From Coxiellaceae bacterium UBA6002 (GTDB lineage: Bacteria; Pseudomonadota; Gammaproteobacteria; UBA6002): a DNA stretch of 15,999 bases. Below are positions 1 through 8,508 of the stretch, one piece after another. Every line of letters starts with the position of its first letter. Position 1 is the stretch's first letter. The translations under genes were made by a program, and so were the position numbers. The notes under the pieces were generated by a model. That model saw only the letters and a list, made by a program, of their open reading frames with translations, made no database searches and had not been told where the DNA came from. The stretch spans positions 2,754 through 18,752 of the forward strand of contig DJAM01000040.1 in assembly GCA_002429595.1 (NCBI GenBank), in the 5' to 3' direction.

Positions 1-20
1 CCGCCTTCGCGGGAATGACG
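1..20. repeat. Partial palindromic intergenic repeat at the window edge
   Basis: The first 20 bases contain CCGC-CTTC-GCGG followed by GAATGACG. This looks like the right half of a widespread intergenic palindrome of the form ATTCCCGC...GCGGGAAT (dRS3-like elements in Neisseria and similar elements in other proteobacteria). Only the inner 4-bp stem is visible here, because the left arm would lie outside the window. It lies just downstream of the stop of the minus-strand 5'-nucleotidase gene, a usual place for such elements. I cannot tell whether it is repeated elsewhere in the genome. Confidence 0.4.
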
Positions 21-30
21 GCTCAAAGCA

Positions 31-921
31 TCAAGAATTCACAATACCATGAGGCACATGCCCAGTAGTAACATGCTTATTAGCCGATTCACAATGAACC
101 ACTTGATCATCGAAATAAACATCTGCACCAAATGCTCGCAAGAATTCTCCTTTCGCTAATCCACCAAGAAAAATAGCTTCATCGATACGAATATTCCAAG
201 CACGTAACGTTCGAATCACTCTTTCATGCGTCGGTGCTGAACGCGCAGTCACAAGCGCAGTGCGAATCGGGCAGTTTTCTGCTCCGAAATGTTGTTGCAA
301 TTGATGCAATGCGCCTAAAAAACCTTTAAAGGGACCGCCGGAGAGCGGTTGATGCGCGCTTAAGGATTCACTGCGGGTAAACGCCTCAAGACCGTTTGCT
401 TGGTAAATTCGTTCTGCCTCATCAGAAAAAATCACCGAGTCGCCATCAAAGGCAATTCGTAACTGCTCTGTTTCTGACAAATGACAACTACCACTTAAAA
501 TCGTTGCGGCAGCGCAATTGGCGGCTAATGCTTTTTTAACATCTTCAGTATTCGACGATAAAAATAGATGAGAACCAAAAGCGGTGATATAAGGAAAAGG
601 ACTTTCACCACTCGTAAAGACGGCGCGAGTAATATTTAATTCATAATGCTTAATACTGTTAAATATCCGCAGTCCAGAGTTAGCACTGTTACGCGATAAC
701 AAAATGACTTCAACGTGCTGATCGTCTTGATTTAGATTTAAAAATTTTTGCACAAGCGAGAAAGCCATGCCCGGATCAAGAATTTCATTCTCATGAGCAA
801 TTTGGTAGGCGGCGTAGGCGTCGACTCCTTCTGTCTCATAAACTAGATTGCTTTCATCCAGATCAAAGAGTGCTCTGGAGGAAATAGCAACAATTAACTT
901 CTTAGAAATATCTTGTGACAT
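31..921 (-). CDS. Cytosolic 5'-nucleotidase, cN-I family (PF06189-like)
   Basis: This protein of 296 residues closely resembles vertebrate cytosolic 5'-nucleotidase 1A, which hydrolyses AMP and other nucleoside 5'-monophosphates to the nucleoside and phosphate. Shared landmarks are ISSRALFDLDES near residue 14, the HAD catalytic motif AFDGDSVIFSDE with Asp159 and Asp161, VTARSA at 224-229, AKGEF with Lys257, and FDDQ near 270-273. No signal peptide is visible, so it is probably cytosolic. I chose the ATG at 921, preceded by an AAGAGA ribosome-binding site. An in-frame ATG 45 bases upstream lies inside the helicase gene. It follows that gene by 11 bases on the same strand, so it is probably the last gene of the AddAB-like operon. 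The link could be salvage of nucleotides released by DNA degradation, but that is inference. The family call is firm; substrate preference is not shown by the sequence. Confidence 0.88.
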   Translation of the reverse strand: MSQDISKKLIVAISSRALFDLDESNLVYETEGVDAYAAYQIAHENEILDPGMAFSLVQKFLNLNQDDQHVEVILLSRNSANSGLRIFNSIKHYELNITRAVFTSGESPFPYITAFGSHLFLSSNTEDVKKALAANCAAATILSGSCHLSETEQLRIAFDGDSVIFSDEAERIYQANGLEAFTRSESLSAHQPLSGGPFKGFLGALHQLQQHFGAENCPIRTALVTARSAPTHERVIRTLRAWNIRIDEAIFLGGLAKGEFLRAFGADVYFDDQVVHCESANKHVTTGHVPHGIVNS

Positions 922-932
922 AAAGTTTTCTC

Positions 933-3900
933 TTAACTGTGATAATCCCACATATGCCAGCCGCAAAACATCGGAAAATAAAGTCCTAGTTTAATGGGTC
1001 GATCTTCGATGATTTTGAAATATTGAGCATATTTTTCGAGCTGTTCGGTATAGCATTGTTGTGCTCTGCTATAAAAAGCGCTGAGCTCACCCTCACAATT
1101 CTCAGAGGTTTTATAATCAATGATCCAGCGAGTGCCTTGGTTATCAACGAAGGTCAGATCAATAATACCATTGAATAGATCCGCCGCTAATGCAAGGCAA
1201 ATTGGATATTCGCTTTGTGCTTGTGAATGTGTAGGATCAAGAAGCCACTGAGCAGTTTGATCTTGATGGATATTAGTGATGGCTTTCTCTAGTTGCTCAA
1301 TACATGAATCCAAAAACGGGGCAACGACACCTAGCTCAACAAGCTGTTTCTGCCATGATAATCGATTCATTTCTAAATTTTTAAAATGAGGCGAACTTAA
1401 TTTTTGTAAATATTGATGAATGATAATTCCAACTTGACGTTTAAATTGTGGTTGCCACTCAAAGCGATAAAAATTATGTTTAGACACCACGAGACTATTA
1501 GTAATCTCCAAGGGCGGTTGCCAATCGCTTGTTAACCTTTCTAATAAGAGAGGATTATTGTCGGAAAAAGTTGTGGTGTCATCAAAATAAATTGGCTGTT
1601 GGTAATGTGTTTCTATCGCAGGCCAAAGAATTCCTAGAAAACTGCTTGAGAAGGGTGTCTTAACTTTCTCATTATCTTCTGTTTTTACCACGTTACCAAT
1701 CAAATGAAGTTTTTGACGTGCTCGAGTAGCCGCTACATAAAGTAGTCGTACCATTTCATATTTGTATTTTGCAGTTTCCTGGGTTTTAAGATAACGGTAA
1801 ATATCATCATAACGTTGCTCTAATGGTTTAATCGGAGCCAAAATTAAATCTTTATTGCCAAATTTATTGGTGCGCTCCCACCACAATAGCAACTGCTGGT
1901 CATCGATCGCAGGCTTACTCTCAAGCCCTGGCATAATCACCACGTCATATTCAAGCCCCTTTGCTTTATGGATGGTCAAGACCTGAACATTTGCCTCTGA
2001 TGAAGACGAATGAATGTAGGAACTGTGGAGTTGCTCTTCGAGTCGAATAATGTTGATATCGCCTAGTGCCTGCAATTCATCCAACAAATCAAAATAAGCA
2101 TTACTGTTATTAATTTCAAATTCTTCTGTTAAACAGGCTGGACCACCTAAGCGATACCAAGTGAGCGCTAACCAAGATCTGAAGTTAGTGCGTAATTTAT
2201 TATTGAGCGCATCACCTAAAATAGGAACGATTCTTGATAGACGTTGTTTACCATCCTGACTTAAATTTTCAATTTGCTGATAATTTTGAAGATTAGCCCA
2301 AATAGTCGCAGGTAAATTGTAATTGGTAATGGCATATAAATCCGACAACGTTAAGCCACACCAAGGCGCCCTCAGCACAGCGAGCCAAGCGATCCGATCG
2401 GCTAGATGACAGAGAGCTTTTGTTAAGGCAAACAAATCACTGACGACTGGACTATAAATCAAACGTTCAATTTCAATGGCTTGAAAATCTATTTGAGCTC
2501 GCTTCAACGTCGGCACAATTTGCTGTAGATGACTTCGTGATCGAACTAAGACAGCAATTGTGGCATTAGGATTTACTTCTTTTTCTTCGCGTATAATCTT
2601 CACGATGTGATCGGCTTCTTGCTGATCACTGGCATTACATAATGGTGTTACCACAACATGTTGATTGTGATCGATCTCCGAAAAGGCAACAGAAGGACTA
2701 TAAGAAATTGCGCCAAGCTCTCGATTTTCATAGGTTGGGAAAATCGTTGCAAAAGTATTATTAAACCAATTAACGATGCCCGCTTGTGATCGAAAATTAA
2801 CTTCTAATGTCAGGGGTTGTAATTTAAGGGCACCGATTCCTTGCTGTTTAACCTGCAAGAAAAGGCCTACCTCTGCTTCGCGAAAACGATAAATAGATTG
2901 CATCGGATCGCCAACTAAAAACAAGGTACGTCCATCAGTGCTTTCCCAACCTGCTGTTAAGCGTTGGAGCAAATTGAATTGCGTGACAGACGTATCTTGA
3001 AATTCATCTACTAATAAATGACGTATTCGATAATCAAGGTTCAGCGCTAAATCGGTAGGGTTATCTTCTTCACCAAGAGCTTCGAGAGCGCCTCTTGCTA
3101 TCGCAATAAAATCGATAACATTTCGTTCTTGAAATAGGGTATGCAAATAGGCCACTAAAATTGGCAATAATTCGATCAGTGCCGCAATCACTTGCCATTG
3201 ATTTTCAGAATATTGTTCGGGTGGCAAAATAGCGATTTGTTGTAAAGTCAGACGAAATAACTCCTGATCTTTTAAGGTGGCAAGGAATCTAATCATCCTC
3301 TCTTTCATCTGTTTGTAGTGTTGCGCATCTGGGCTATTTTTATTTTCGGTTGCTACCGGGAAGCCGTTATTTTTGTTAACAGTCTTACGCCATTCGCCAC
3401 CTTGCGTCAGTAAAAGTTCTTGTAACGCGAACCAAATTTTTCGATCCGAAGATGTCTGACATGAGAAAGATCTTACCCCACGTAGTTCACCAATATTTGA
3501 ATCCGGGTCAGTCGCGGCTAAGTTATTGGCAGCAAAATTTGCAAGTAACATGAGCTCTTCATGAAGTTCTTCAGGAAAACAGTTTGCCGCTTGAGTGATG
3601 CTTTCAAGAATAATATTTTGTAGACCTTTTTCTAAACTCTTGCGTGCCTGATCATTATTTTTATGCGTCATAATGTAGTCAAGCCACTGGTCACGTCGAT
3701 GTAACATTCCGACAAATAAATCTTGCACTACCTTAAAATTATTATCTAAGTGCAATAGCAGGGTGGTGAGATGTGATTGCCAGGAACTGTCTTCATCTAA
3801 TGATTCCAATAGTTTTGTAGCTGCTTCTCGATATAATTCTTCAGCATCTTCGGTGATCGAAGGAATGGTTCCAAAACGTGATAAGATCGGAGCTGATTTT

Positions 3901-4280
3901 GCAATTTTAGCGCACAACGCATCAATCGTTAAAATGCGCAAGCGATTTGGATTCCGCAACAATTGCCAGCGAAGTTGCTTATCTTTGGCTAAGACATTGT
4001 TTGCTAACTGCCAAGTTTTAAGTTCATGAGTAGCCACCGGTGCAGGCTGCTGTGCTCGTAGCAATGCTTCGTAAACCCGAGAGCGCATTTCACTGGCTGC
4101 CTTTCTGGTAAATGTTATCGCAACGATTTCCTCAGGGTCTTGCTGGACATTGGCCAATAAGACTAGTAAGCGCTGAGTTAACAATTCAGTTTTACCTGAC
4201 CCTGCTGGTGCTTGAACAATAAAAGATTCTGTCGGATTGAGTGCTTGTTCTCGTAAATGATGGTCACAGATGCTAGTCAT
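933..4280 (-). CDS. AddA-like UvrD-family helicase/exonuclease for double-strand break repair
   Basis: This 1115-residue protein has a complete superfamily 1 helicase core. Motifs are Walker A APAGSGKT at 24-31, motif Ia AITFTRKAASE near 54, motif II VDEFQDT at 424-430, motif III GDPMQSIYRFREA at 457-469, motif IV NFRSQ at 495-499, motif V TIHKAKGLEYD at 769-779, and motif VI YVAATRARQ at 848-856. A C-terminal PD-(D/E)XK nuclease domain of RecB/AddA type follows, with His955, Asp1041, DYK at 1055-1057 and QLEKY at 1080-1084, so nuclease activity should be intact. The ATG at 4280 is chosen because AAGGAG lies 6 bases upstream. It overlaps the end of the AddB-like gene by 8 bases, which implies coupled translation and a heterodimer. 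The complex should unwind and resect double-strand DNA ends to load RecA. It could be annotated simply as UvrD/REP helicase, but the partner supports an AddA role. Confidence 0.9.
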   Translation of the reverse strand: MTSICDHHLREQALNPTESFIVQAPAGSGKTELLTQRLLVLLANVQQDPEEIVAITFTRKAASEMRSRVYEALLRAQQPAPVATHELKTWQLANNVLAKDKQLRWQLLRNPNRLRILTIDALCAKIAKSAPILSRFGTIPSITEDAEELYREAATKLLESLDEDSSWQSHLTTLLLHLDNNFKVVQDLFVGMLHRRDQWLDYIMTHKNNDQARKSLEKGLQNIILESITQAANCFPEELHEELMLLANFAANNLAATDPDSNIGELRGVRSFSCQTSSDRKIWFALQELLLTQGGEWRKTVNKNNGFPVATENKNSPDAQHYKQMKERMIRFLATLKDQELFRLTLQQIAILPPEQYSENQWQVIAALIELLPILVAYLHTLFQERNVIDFIAIARGALEALGEEDNPTDLALNLDYRIRHLLVDEFQDTSVTQFNLLQRLTAGWESTDGRTLFLVGDPMQSIYRFREAEVGLFLQVKQQGIGALKLQPLTLEVNFRSQAGIVNWFNNTFATIFPTYENRELGAISYSPSVAFSEIDHNQHVVVTPLCNASDQQEADHIVKIIREEKEVNPNATIAVLVRSRSHLQQIVPTLKRAQIDFQAIEIERLIYSPVVSDLFALTKALCHLADRIAWLAVLRAPWCGLTLSDLYAITNYNLPATIWANLQNYQQIENLSQDGKQRLSRIVPILGDALNNKLRTNFRSWLALTWYRLGGPACLTEEFEINNSNAYFDLLDELQALGDINIIRLEEQLHSSYIHSSSSEANVQVLTIHKAKGLEYDVVIMPGLESKPAIDDQQLLLWWERTNKFGNKDLILAPIKPLEQRYDDIYRYLKTQETAKYKYEMVRLLYVAATRARQKLHLIGNVVKTEDNEKVKTPFSSSFLGILWPAIETHYQQPIYFDDTTTFSDNNPLLLERLTSDWQPPLEITNSLVVSKHNFYRFEWQPQFKRQVGIIIHQYLQKLSSPHFKNLEMNRLSWQKQLVELGVVAPFLDSCIEQLEKAITNIHQDQTAQWLLDPTHSQAQSEYPICLALAADLFNGIIDLTFVDNQGTRWIIDYKTSENCEGELSAFYSRAQQCYTEQLEKYAQYFKIIEDRPIKLGLYFPMFCGWHMWDYHS

Positions 4281-6888
4281 TTGCTGCTCCTTGAACCGTG
4301 ATATTCGCAGCACTGTGGTGAATGCGACACAATTCCTCTAAATGACAATAGTGACAGGAAGCAATATTTTTAGGAGCAACTGCAGCTTTACCAGTAATGA
4401 AATCAACCGCTAAATTCTTTAAAGATGTTTTCCAAAATAATGTTAATTCTTGCCAAGTGCTAAATTCTTCTTGATTCAACTGTTCGAGTGTTAAAACGCC
4501 TGGCGCGGTATCGCTGTAACGACTAAGACCTTTAAAACAAACTTCATCTTTCCTAACTTGTCCAAATAAGATGCTACTGACTTCGTAATTACTGGCCGAG
4601 AAATATAATGGTAGCTGTGGTTCGGAAGGTCGATCTGAAAACCAATCATGAATGGAGGGCTTGGATGTTTTGTAATCGATGATGACATAAGTGCCGCTCG
4701 TCAATTTATCGATTCGGTCTATTTGAATATGTAATTTTATTTTATCAATTTGAGTCACTTGTCGTTCCTCACAACTAATCACTTCAAAAGGTGTTCGAGA
4801 TTTTTCAATCTCTAACCAACTCATGATAATGTCGAACAGCCTTATCTTTTCAATTGCAATAAATCGCGAGGAAATAGTCAGTGGTTTCGTGATTTGTAAT
4901 TCTGATAGTGCTTGATCAATGGCCGTTAGCACATTTTTTTTCAGTGTGTTGTCATCGAGCGCGCACAAAGTCTCGTGATTTTTTAGCTCTTGCCATAACA
5001 GGGCTAATATCTCGTGAATGAGGCTACCTCGTTCAGTCATCGCCAATCCTGGCATGATGTCTGCTAATGGTTCAGCATTCAGCCGGTATTTAGCAAATGC
5101 TTGAAACGGACAAGCCGCTTGGGATTTAAAGATGCCACTACCACCAGAAACAGTCTCTGAAGTTATTTGTGGTCCAACTTGATCGCAAAGCCATTCCATT
5201 TTTTTGCTGCGATAGATTTGTTGGGCTAAATTATCCTCGATAGGTAAATCAAACATCACCTGTGGAAATTGGGTGATAAGCGAGCTAGGTGCTAGATGTC
5301 GGTCACCTTCAAAATTAGCGTGACTGAACACAATGTTGCGCGCGTTTTGCTGCAAGCGTGCCATAACATTCTGACTAAATTGTAATTCACGATCACTAGT
5401 AGAATGGGGTAGCGCGTATTGCCGTTGCAATTGCATGGGAATAAACGGATTGGGTGCTGCAGGTTGTGGCCAATTATCGCTGGTTAGTTCTGCAACCCAC
5501 ATCGCGTCAAAGCGTATGCCTGCTCCCTCCAAAAGTCCAAGTATCTGAATCGGCGCTTGATGGCTTTGTGGTTGAAACTCAATTGTTTTAAGTAAGCGTT
5601 GTAATAATGTTAAAGCTTCGTTGAATGATATTTTCTTTAATTGCAATTGGCTGCCTAGCAATTCATCAAAGCTTTTTTTGAATCGTTCTACTACTTGAAA
5701 TTCAGTACTTGTTAAAGTTCGGTCAGACGGCCATCCAAAGCTTGCGAGTTGCTTGCTAAATAATAACAGCCATCCTTCTAAAGTCTGACTGTCGGGAGTT
5801 TTAATTTTTAAAAATGCAAGTAGTAATTCTTTAAGTGAGCGACAATTCTCTAGTAGCGAATTGCTCACTAACTGCTTTAAACTGATTTTATGTTCAGCTA
5901 CTTGTCGCAATTTAAAATCTAATTTTGCTCGAGCATTATTTTCGCTTTGCGATCCTGCTATAAACGGTGAACGCAAAAGCTGACTCCAGTTTTCGTAAGG
6001 AATCGTTGTAAAAGTCAAGGAAAGTATTAGTAATGCGTGTTGAATGATCGGATAATCGAGTAGCGCTTTTGCGGCTGAAATATTGTATTTTGTTGCTAGA
6101 CCCTGCTCTGAAAATATATTTTCAATGGTCGTGCGCTGCGCATTTAAATTTGGCACGATACAACCGATTTGCGCTTCAGGATTAAGAAGATGTTGGTTTG
6201 CAGCCCAGCGTGCCATCGCCTGTAACTCTTCTTTTTGATCAGCAAAACTCATTCGCACCGCTGTGCAGGCATCGGTGCTTTGAAGATTAAGTGTACTTAT
6301 TTGAGTTTTGGATTGTAATGTTTCTTGCAGTATTTTAATGCTAGGCGTTAAATCGTCGAAGCCAACAAAGAATATTTGCTTTGGTAATTTGGCTATTTCA
6401 TCAATGCTTAATAGAGTAATAAGCTCGGCTAAGACTTCGGAGCGAGTCATGACGTCCAACGCTTGGCACTTATTTTGAAAAGTCTGCGTCCAAGCCACGA
6501 AGCATTGGATGTCAAAGCAATCAGAAGTCTTAAGTGCGTCACAACTTAAATTCCATTGTTGTAAAAGATTCCAGGTATCTTTCGCTAATTGCGCGGTGGT
6601 TTGAATATTGATTAATTCAGTACCAGTAGCAGAATGACTGATGATTTCTTCCCACAGAAGAGTTTCTTGAAAATCGTTGAGGATGCGACGTGCACTTTGC
6701 GTATAAAACTGATAAGTGGCTTCAACCCATGCTAATAGCGGCATGATCGCGACACCTTGCCAGGCTTTAAGGCCAAGTTCTAACTGGAGCTGATGGTATT
6801 GATCCCGCAAATAATTTGCCAATCTTCGATTCGCAGTTAAGACCAGGTCATCAATTGTAAGCGCCTGTAAGAATTGATCCGCATTCAT
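4273..6888 (-). CDS. AddB-like PD-(D/E)XK nuclease, probable DNA repair protein (TIGR03623-like)
   Basis: This 871-residue protein resembles the AddB-related 'probable DNA repair protein' family of about 900 residues found in beta- and gammaproteobacteria. The N-terminus has LTANRRLANYLRDQY near residue 17 and no functional Walker A, as in relatives where AddB is a non-motor partner. The C-terminal nuclease domain keeps His625, Asp724, DYK at 738-740 and QLPLY at 758-762. Cys593 (in ACPFQAF) together with CHYCHLEELC (Cys845, 848, 854) matches the four cysteines that bind the 4Fe-4S cluster in AddB. I start it at the ATG at 6888 because the family-like sequence begins there and AAGGG lies about 11 bases upstream. 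An ATG at 6930 would add 14 residues but has no ribosome-binding site and overlaps the divergent ppiB promoter. It is the first gene of the minus-strand operon. Confidence 0.87.
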   Translation of the reverse strand: MNADQFLQALTIDDLVLTANRRLANYLRDQYHQLQLELGLKAWQGVAIMPLLAWVEATYQFYTQSARRILNDFQETLLWEEIISHSATGTELINIQTTAQLAKDTWNLLQQWNLSCDALKTSDCFDIQCFVAWTQTFQNKCQALDVMTRSEVLAELITLLSIDEIAKLPKQIFFVGFDDLTPSIKILQETLQSKTQISTLNLQSTDACTAVRMSFADQKEELQAMARWAANQHLLNPEAQIGCIVPNLNAQRTTIENIFSEQGLATKYNISAAKALLDYPIIQHALLILSLTFTTIPYENWSQLLRSPFIAGSQSENNARAKLDFKLRQVAEHKISLKQLVSNSLLENCRSLKELLLAFLKIKTPDSQTLEGWLLLFSKQLASFGWPSDRTLTSTEFQVVERFKKSFDELLGSQLQLKKISFNEALTLLQRLLKTIEFQPQSHQAPIQILGLLEGAGIRFDAMWVAELTSDNWPQPAAPNPFIPMQLQRQYALPHSTSDRELQFSQNVMARLQQNARNIVFSHANFEGDRHLAPSSLITQFPQVMFDLPIEDNLAQQIYRSKKMEWLCDQVGPQITSETVSGGSGIFKSQAACPFQAFAKYRLNAEPLADIMPGLAMTERGSLIHEILALLWQELKNHETLCALDDNTLKKNVLTAIDQALSELQITKPLTISSRFIAIEKIRLFDIIMSWLEIEKSRTPFEVISCEERQVTQIDKIKLHIQIDRIDKLTSGTYVIIDYKTSKPSIHDWFSDRPSEPQLPLYFSASNYEVSSILFGQVRKDEVCFKGLSRYSDTAPGVLTLEQLNQEEFSTWQELTLFWKTSLKNLAVDFITGKAAVAPKNIASCHYCHLEELCRIHHSAANITVQGAAND

Positions 6889-6929
6889 CGTGCGAAAGCC
6901 CTTATTATTTATCGAAACACTGATGCTCA

Positions 6930-6957
6930 TTGACTAAAGTTGGGATAAATTTAAAAT
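6930..6957 (+). promoter_or_regulatory. Probable sigma-70 promoter of ppiB
   Basis: TTGACT (6930-6935) and TAAAAT (6952-6957) are separated by 16 bases, close to the consensus. The predicted start of transcription, near 6964, would leave a leader of about 30 bases before the ppiB ATG, with AAAGGAAG as the ribosome-binding site. It lies in the region between the divergent AddB-like gene and ppiB. Confidence 0.55.
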
Positions 6958-6992
6958 GTCAGCTCCAATCTAGACTTATAAAAGGAAGCGAC

Positions 6993-7493
6993 ATGATCTC
7001 TTTTATCACAAACTTAGGCCAAATCGATATTGAACTCGATCATGAAAATACCCCTGAAACAAGCGCAAACTTTGAGAAGTATGCGGAAACAGGATTCTAT
7101 AAGGATACCATTTTTCACCGGGTCATTCCTAACTTTGTGATCCAAGGTGGTGGCTTTGAACCAGGCATGAATCAAAAGAAAACCCATGACCCAATTCGCA
7201 ATGAAGCAAAAAAGGCACTGAAGAACCATCGTGGCACGATCGCAATGGCAAGAACCAGCGATCCCCATTCTGCCTCATCACAATTCTTCATTAATCTTAA
7301 TGATAACCATTTCCTTGACCATACCGCTGAAAACAGCCAAGGGTGGGGCTACTGCGTCTTTGGTAAGATCGTGAATGGTATGGATATCGTCGATAAAATC
7401 GCTCAAGCCAAAACAACCACACGTTCGGGTCATGAAAACGTACCAGTTGATGATGTCATCATCGAAAAAGTTATTGTGAGTGATGAAAAATAG
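6993..7493 (+). CDS. ppiB: Cyclophilin-type peptidyl-prolyl cis-trans isomerase B
   Basis: This 166-residue cyclophilin matches the length of E. coli PpiB (164). The protein isomerises proline peptide bonds during folding and, lacking a signal peptide, should be cytosolic. Visible family motifs are FHRVIPNFVIQGG with the catalytic Arg, AMARTSDPHSASSQFFIN, and the PpiB-type stretch NSQGWGYCVFGKIVNGMD followed by VPVDDVIIEKV. The ATG at 6993 is preceded by AAAGGAAG, and the family's N-terminus begins exactly there. A longer in-frame reading back to 6930 runs through the promoter and is not credible. Its end overlaps the start of the metallopeptidase gene by 11 bases, so the two are probably co-transcribed. 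Confidence 0.95.
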   Translation: MISFITNLGQIDIELDHENTPETSANFEKYAETGFYKDTIFHRVIPNFVIQGGGFEPGMNQKKTHDPIRNEAKKALKNHRGTIAMARTSDPHSASSQFFINLNDNHFLDHTAENSQGWGYCVFGKIVNGMDIVDKIAQAKTTTRSGHENVPVDDVIIEKVIVSDEK

Positions 7494-8184
7494 TCCTGAA
7501 TGGTTACCTCCCGTGACATTGCGAGAGAGTAACCGCTCGCGACGGGTTTCGGTTCGCATTTCTGCACGCCATGGCTTGGAACTAATCATTCCAAAGCGAA
7601 TTAGCCGGAAGAAAGCTTTTGAGTTTCTAACTGAGAAACTGGAGTGGGTGCGAAAGCACTTGCACCTACTTCAGATCAAACCGCAAGCCTTGACGATCCC
7701 TAAAACGGTTAATTTGATGACTATTAATGAAGAGTGGCAAATTCACTATAACGATAGGCAAAAAAATAAACTTAGGGAAGATAAGGCGACTTGTGGCTTG
7801 TACTTTCGACACGATATCGATGCAACAGAAGTGCAGCGTTTATTAAGATCCTGGCTGATCAAGAAAGGGAAGCGTCATTTACCCGAACTAATCGAGCACT
7901 ATAGCCAAGCCTGCAACCTACCATTTAATGCTTTATCAGTCAGGCTCCAACGTTCGCGTTGGGGGAGTTGCAATCGGGATAAGAACATTAGTTTGAATAG
8001 CAGATTATTACTTTTGCCACTTGAACTTACTCGTTACATTATCATTCACGAACTAGCTCATACTATTCATTTGGATCATTCTTCTAGATTCTGGAACCAG
8101 GTCGCACTCTTTGTTCCGAACCACTTAGCGCTTAGGTCTTCCTTAAAAAAAATAGAACAAGATTTACCAAATTGGGTATACTAA
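7483..8184 (+). CDS. YgjP-like zinc metallopeptidase (DUF45, PF01863)
   Basis: This 233-residue protein belongs to the YgjP/SprT-like metallopeptidase group. The zinc site is visible as HELAH at 189-193 with the third ligand His199 in HLDHSSRFW, and the family signature RSRWGSC lies at 157-163. The N-terminal 70 residues (RRVSVRISARHGLELIIPK...) form the usual basic beta-rich part. There is no signal peptide, so it is probably cytoplasmic. Physiological substrates of the family are largely unknown. The ATG at 7483 is used; a GTG immediately before it (7480) would add one residue. The gene overlaps ppiB by 11 bases, which suggests coupled translation, and ends 28 bases before the lipoprotein that opens the next operon. 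Confidence 0.9.
   Translation: MKNSPEWLPPVTLRESNRSRRVSVRISARHGLELIIPKRISRKKAFEFLTEKLEWVRKHLHLLQIKPQALTIPKTVNLMTINEEWQIHYNDRQKNKLREDKATCGLYFRHDIDATEVQRLLRSWLIKKGKRHLPELIEHYSQACNLPFNALSVRLQRSRWGSCNRDKNISLNSRLLLLPLELTRYIIIHELAHTIHLDHSSRFWNQVALFVPNHLALRSSLKKIEQDLPNWVY
8177..8182 (+). promoter_or_regulatory. Possible -10 element for the Mla-type operon
   Basis: TATACT at 8177-8182 overlaps the end of the metallopeptidase gene and lies about 30 bases before the first lipoprotein of the lipid-transport operon. The best -35 is a weak TAGAAC at 8153-8158 with an 18-base spacer. The operon may instead be read through from ppiB, since the gap is only 28 bases and no terminator is visible. Confidence 0.3.
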
Positions 8185-8212
8185 CTCCTCGGATGTTATT
8201 CTAAGGAAAGCT

Positions 8213-8506
8213 ATGAAAAGGATTGCAAAGTTTCTTTGTTTTTGTGGCTTAGTCTTATTCCTTGCAGCCTGTAATCCCAAACTAAATAAAACCAATTTCG
8301 ATTCAATCAAGACCGGAATGAGCTTAGAAGATGTCACGGCGATTTTGGGGCAGCCTTCAAGTAGTGCAACCTTAGGTTTTGGTCTAAATTCTGTCGCAAC
8401 TGTCCGCTGGGAAAATCGTAATCTTTCGATCGTTATTCAATTCATTAATGGTAGAGTTAAAGTCAAGCAACTCGTTGAAGGGGTGAGTACCCAAAGGGTG
8501 AGCTAG
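8213..8506 (+). CDS. Small outer-membrane-type lipoprotein, DUF3862/SmpA-like fold
   Basis: This 97-residue lipoprotein has a basic start (MKRIAK), a hydrophobic stretch and a lipobox LAAC with Cys20 as the lipidated residue. The mature part, with FDSIKTGMSLEDVTAILGQP followed by an ATVRWENRNLSIVIQF strand pattern, resembles DUF3862 and the wider SmpA/BamE/beta-lactamase-inhibitor-like fold. Such domains bind other envelope proteins. It is too short and lacks the clear signature to be called BamE itself. AAGGAA lies 7 bases before the ATG. It stops 2 bases before the STAS-MlaE gene, so it appears to be the first gene of the lipid-transport operon and may be a periplasmic partner of it; that role is inferred from position only. 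Confidence 0.78.
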   Translation: MKRIAKFLCFCGLVLFLAACNPKLNKTNFDSIKTGMSLEDVTAILGQPSSSATLGFGLNSVATVRWENRNLSIVIQFINGRVKVKQLVEGVSTQRVS

Positions 8507-8508
8507 AC

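Noticed and set aside
3763..4029. Plus-strand open frame of 88 codons inside the helicase gene
   Set aside because: It is antisense to the conserved helicase core, and its serine-rich translation looks like a reverse-frame artefact.
933..6888. Reading the helicase-nuclease pair as an anti-phage defence system
   Set aside because: Motifs and arrangement match AddAB-type recombination enzymes, and no other defence gene is nearby.
6889..6930. Extension of the AddB-like protein by 14 residues to an ATG at 6930
   Set aside because: No ribosome-binding site precedes it, the added residues do not fit the family start, and it runs into the likely ppiB promoter.
7014..7589. Two minus-strand open frames opposite ppiB
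   Set aside because: They lie antisense to a clear cyclophilin gene and have no ribosome-binding site or recognisable protein content.
8213..8506. Naming the small lipoprotein BamE
   Set aside because: It shares only the general fold pattern. Its length, motifs and operon context fit a DUF3862-like lipoprotein better.
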